A stretch of DNA of 64,000 bases from Ananas comosus (lineage: Eukaryota > Streptophyta > Magnoliopsida > Poales > Bromeliaceae), in contig NC_033627.1 in NCBI RefSeq assembly GCF_001540865.1, forward strand, positions 3,346,071 through 3,410,070, given 5' to 3'. Position numbers and translations under genes: made by a program. Below the pieces are notes generated by a model. The model was not told the DNA's origin and did not search any database. It worked only from the letters and a program-made list of their open reading frames with translations. The first letter of the stretch is position 1, and every line of letters begins with the position of its first letter. Positions 60,407 through 64,000 of this stretch are shown here, one piece after another.

Positions 60407-61322
60407 TTATATTATACTTATGTACTTATATATATACTATATATAAAACATTTAATTTATATAATATATAAATACAATACTATACATACATTTTTACGAT
60501 AGATATATGTAGTATTATATGTAATGTGATATATATATGTATGTATTATATGTATTGTAATATATAGTACTATATATATATTAATAATATATAATTGAGC
60601 TCTATATTTTAAAAGTATTAATAATTGGGATGTTTATAAGTTTCAGACCTTGGATTAGCATTAGTTACGGCTATTAGGAGTATAGTGAGTTCCTAGGAGT
60701 TGAATTGATTGGTTGGGCTGCATAAGTAGATCTTAGGAATAAAATTAATAACACATGTACGATCTAACTGCGAAACAGTTTACAGCATCAAGTGCTTGAT
60801 GCTTTTTCAGCTCAGTAGCTGGAATCAGTATATAAAATTGTATCATCATTTTTTGAGGATATTTATTTCAACATTCATTTTTTTGTTACTTGGATGGACA
60901 GAGAAACAATATCGGAAAATATGTGAAATTTGCATTTCCAGATAGTTTTAATAGTTTAGATCTGTTTACGGAGCAATCCTCATTTGGAATTATCATCGAA
61001 AACAAATCGCCGTAGTAAACAGAACGTTTACTAGCGATAGTTTTTCTAGGCACGTTATATATATATAGAGTCCGGTATGCTATCATACCATCAAGCACTT
61101 GGTTGCTATTAGTTGTTCTGCCGTTAGATGTAACCCTGATTATTTTTAACCAGTTAGATTACATTCAAACCAATCACCAACTATGTATTTATTATTAACT
61201 AGGGGCCACATAAGCCTAACGTACATTTATCAATATCAAGGGTAAAAACTTAATAGACAACAACTTGGATGACTATTGATTAGTATCAGCTAGATTGATA
61301 TATATTCTTTATAATATATGTA

Positions 61323-61354
<32 letters not shown>

Positions 61355-62440
61355 ATATATATATAGATAATAGTAGGCAACTGTGCGGTGAGTATTAGGA
61401 AGTACGCAGCCTTGTGGCTACCTAATTTTCTAACACCCATCAAGTTTAATGGGTGGTTGAATGAGAGATGGGAATGAAGATATTGAGGAGAAATAAGAAG
61501 AAATTTAAGGAGAAGAGAAATATGAGACACTCAATTTTCCTGAATTATCTCATCCTCTCTCTCATTCTAACCACTCATTCAAACTTGATGGGTGTAGTAG
61601 AATTAGGAACACAAAACTGCTGTGCTCCCTAATAGTACAAGTTTTTTGACCGTGTAGAACTCTACTCTTCGGATCATTTCAACCACTAATAGATTATACT
61701 ATTACATCAACCACCCACTTCAACCCTAAGGGGCCCACATCATCTTACCGCATATCTCTTTAATCTAATAGCTAAATAAATCTACAAGCACAATAACTTA
61801 GACATTTTTAAAAGAGTAGAAATCAATATAATATATATAATCTATATATATATAGTATATATATATATATTATCTATACTATATATATTATAAAATTAGG
61901 CTACTATACTATATAATAACATCAAGTGCATGTGGTTACCAATTTTTGGCATTGGATAGAGATATGCGTAGGAAATGATATGGGGCCTAGGTTAAGTGGA
62001 TAGTATAGTGTGGTTGAATAGTATGATCTAACGGTGTGAAAAATTATCAAAATGGTTAGATTGAACGGCGAAGAAAATTTGGTAGCACCAAATGTTAGTG
62101 TAGTTAAATAGCATAGTATGCCGGGACCTATTTATAGTATATATCTATATATATATATATATATAGAATTAAGCTGGAATACTATTAATAGTAAAACACT
62201 CTTTTTGCTATCAAGTTTTTAATCCTTGGATGAAAAATTGTAGGGTAAGGATGATATTAGTCGGTTAGAGTTGAGTGGTCCCCCAAGGGTTGAGTGGTCC
62301 CCACTGGGTTATAGTATTTAATCCAATGGTTAGAAATAATGAAAAGAGTTGATCTAAAGGCTAAAAAACTGGTAGCAATAATGAAACTTTGCTACTAATA
62401 GTAGCCCAGTCCAACTCTATATATATATATTATCATCATG
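60361..62440. mobile_element. Run of small TA-flanked foldback MITEs
   Basis: At least six members in a row: about 60590-60830, 61065-61320, 61365-61620, 61625-61830, 61890-62140 and 62165-62425. They are separated by TA repeats. Each has complementary ends and most carry the core AACCCTA.GGGCCCAC or its complement. The order suggests repeated insertion into TA tracts. No coding sequence. Confidence 0.6.
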
Positions 62441-62967
62441 AGAACACCACAATGGGAAAAGCCTTTTGTGGAACAAGTATCTACATCAGATTTTCTTTTT
62501 CATTATTGTCGGATTTTAGTAATGTAAAATAATACAAATCTATTTAAAAAATAATTTAAAATTAAAATAAGTATTAAGAAATTTTTTTTTTACTATAATA
62601 CTTGATCGTTTGTTATTATTTTTATTTGACATATTTGTAAATTATTGGATGATTCCTGCGGACATTCAAACACCAATTTTCAATCGGATCTGTGTTATTG
62701 CAATTTATTGTCAACTTTCTAAATGATTTCTTGGAACATTCAAGTATCCGTAACTAATCTAAATAGCATGGTGCTAAGTTTATAGGGTGCTTCCTTGCAA
62801 TGCCCAATTATCAAATTATCAGGTGCTTTGTCGGATGCCCAGTTATCAAATTATAGAAAAGGACTTCCAGTAGTCAAATTTTGATTGATGGGCTATAATT
62901 TATCAATAAGTCTCGGAATGACTAATTGGTCGAACAAACATGTTTTGAGAAGAGGGGAGCAGAGGAG

Positions 62968-63110
62968 AACCGGCCGTCCCTAGAGTAAATAGTAAAAGGC
63001 TTGATGGTTCATATCCGAGACTCAAGTTCGAATTCTAGTTGATTCACATTTTCAGCTAAGTTTATTTCTAAATGAAATAACGAAGCGGATAGCGTACTAT
63101 CTATCTAAAA
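62968..63110 (+). mobile_element. tRNA-derived SINE
   Basis: Head GGCCGTCCCTAGAG, B-box-like AAGTTCGAATTC, then CAGCTAAGTTTATTTC and tail GCGGATAGCGTACTATCTATC with an A-run. Same family as 44888-45043. The tail matches that of the LINEs. Confidence 0.75.
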
Positions 63111-63248
63111 AACGAAGGAGAGGAGAGAAGAGAAAAGAAGAGACGGAATTGATGCAATTTTTTTTTTTTTTGTTTTCTCCCTCTGTTTTTATTTCTTATA
63201 CATGTATATGTATAAGAACATTAAAGCTTAATGGAATAAAAAAAAATT

Positions 63249-63845
63249 TTAGGAAAAATTTCAAATACCACCGTTATAGTTTCACATTTTTTCACTTTAA
63301 TAGCATATGGTTTAAAGTGCATCAATTTAGTGTCCTATGGTTTCGCATTTTCTCACTTTAATATCCTATGGTTTAAAGTGCATCAATTTAGCATCCTGTA
63401 GTTTTATTTTTTTCTTTTCGTCGGCTCCTTTGTTAATATTTCATTAAATTATATACAAAAAACTTCAGATACCCTATCTAAATTTATCAAATATTTACTT
63501 AGTACCATTTAGTTTTAACTTTGTCATTGATTTTTTTTTCCTCCGTTAACATTTCGTTAAATTATATACAAAAAACTTCAAATACCCTACCTAAGTTTAT
63601 CGAATATTCACTTTAGTACCCATTAATTTTAACTTTATCACTGATTTAGCGAAAAAAATTAGTGAAATAGATAATAAAAAAAAAAAAGAAATTAAACCAC
63701 AGGGTACTAACTTGATACACTTTAAACCACAGGGTACTAAAGTGAAAAAGTGCGAAACCACAGGGACTAATTTGATACACTTTAAACCACAAGGTATTAA
63801 AGTGAGAAAATATGAAACCACATGGGGTATTTGATGTCTACCCTT
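63249..63845. mobile_element. MULE-type MITE, rearranged
   Basis: Inner sequence (TATGGTTTAAAGTGCATCAATTT, AAATTATATACAAAAAACTTCA, ACCACAGGGTACTAA) is that of 31895-32226, with several parts duplicated. Ends are diverged and no clear 9-bp duplication was found. Confidence 0.6.
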
Positions 63846-64000
63846 TTTTTTGTGAGGGTAATTATTTTCTTTTGACCAGTTTAATTGGAGTAATCTGCAT
63901 ATTTAAGGGCGTAATTAACCAAAGACCTTTACATCTTTAAGGAGCGTGATCCCTTTATTTCTGTTTATGCATTTATTAATTTGTAAAATTTTAAGTTTTC

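Larger units (their letters stand above)
62441..64000. repeat. Diverged duplicate of 29.8-32.4 kb
   Basis: Colinear with 29790-29830 and 30921-32370. The end (63866-64000) matches 32237-32370 very closely, including ATATTTAAGGGCGTAATTAA. Each copy has its own insertions: a SINE and a larger MULE-type MITE here, a Helitron and a 332-bp MITE there. Confidence 0.75.

Overview
This is nuclear DNA of a flowering plant. Introns, TATA boxes and plant transposon families (Helitron, MULE, hAT, CACTA, PIF/Harbinger, Copia, a 272-bp miniature LTR retrotransposon, an L1-type LINE with a matching SINE) leave no doubt about that. The very GC-rich, nearly intronless exon of the ABC transporter in an AT-rich background points to a monocot. 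I cannot name the species from sequence alone. Gene density is low: two conventional genes and one cluster of small-peptide genes sit among repeats. Runs of N at 7126-7134, 41054, 50087 and 54501, and a stretch of scattered single-base indels at about 42.3-43.9 kb, show that the assembly is imperfect.

Layout. 1-7.1 kb: gene-free, with an LTR remnant, a CACTA MITE, a hAT MITE and a PIF-type MITE cut by an assembly gap. 7.2-13.2 kb, minus strand: eleven reconstructable exons of a SET-domain protein of the Rubisco-LSMT/SETD3-like family. It has a TGA in place of a conserved Trp, and its C-terminal part is missing beyond the gap. 14.1-15.8 kb: a Helitron. 16.06-16.8 kb: a tandem array of about 190 bp per unit. 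17.8-20.1 kb, plus strand: a complete half-size ABCG transporter gene with one intron, whose 3' splice site lies in a recent tandem duplication. 20.1-24 kb: MITEs.

24-55 kb is the most interesting part. It is a decayed tandem array, all on the minus strand, of a two-exon gene for a very small secreted protein that I do not recognise. Exon 1 encodes a basic N-terminus and a signal peptide (ending SGLSPVYA in three of four copies). It is followed by a phase-1 intron. Exon 2 encodes a short mature peptide with a proline-rich core (DPPxPPSxxPF) and a C-terminal QKP. Two loci have both exons in matching phase (33934-32844 and 44526-39428). Two keep only exon 1 (27.3 and 24.3 kb) and two keep only a damaged exon 2 (51.9 and 53.4 kb). 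All four exon 1 copies share a TATA block. Transposons with clean target-site duplications have entered the array repeatedly, including two 2.2-2.3 kb foldback MULEs with 9-bp duplications.

55.4-59.6 kb: a decayed Ty1/Copia element with both LTRs and a 5-bp target duplication. 60.4-62.4 kb: a run of small AT-flanked foldback MITEs. 62.5-64 kb: a diverged duplicate of 29.8-32.4 kb.

I see no functional link between the ABCG transporter, the SET protein and the peptide array. The peptide family is the best candidate for an undescribed system.
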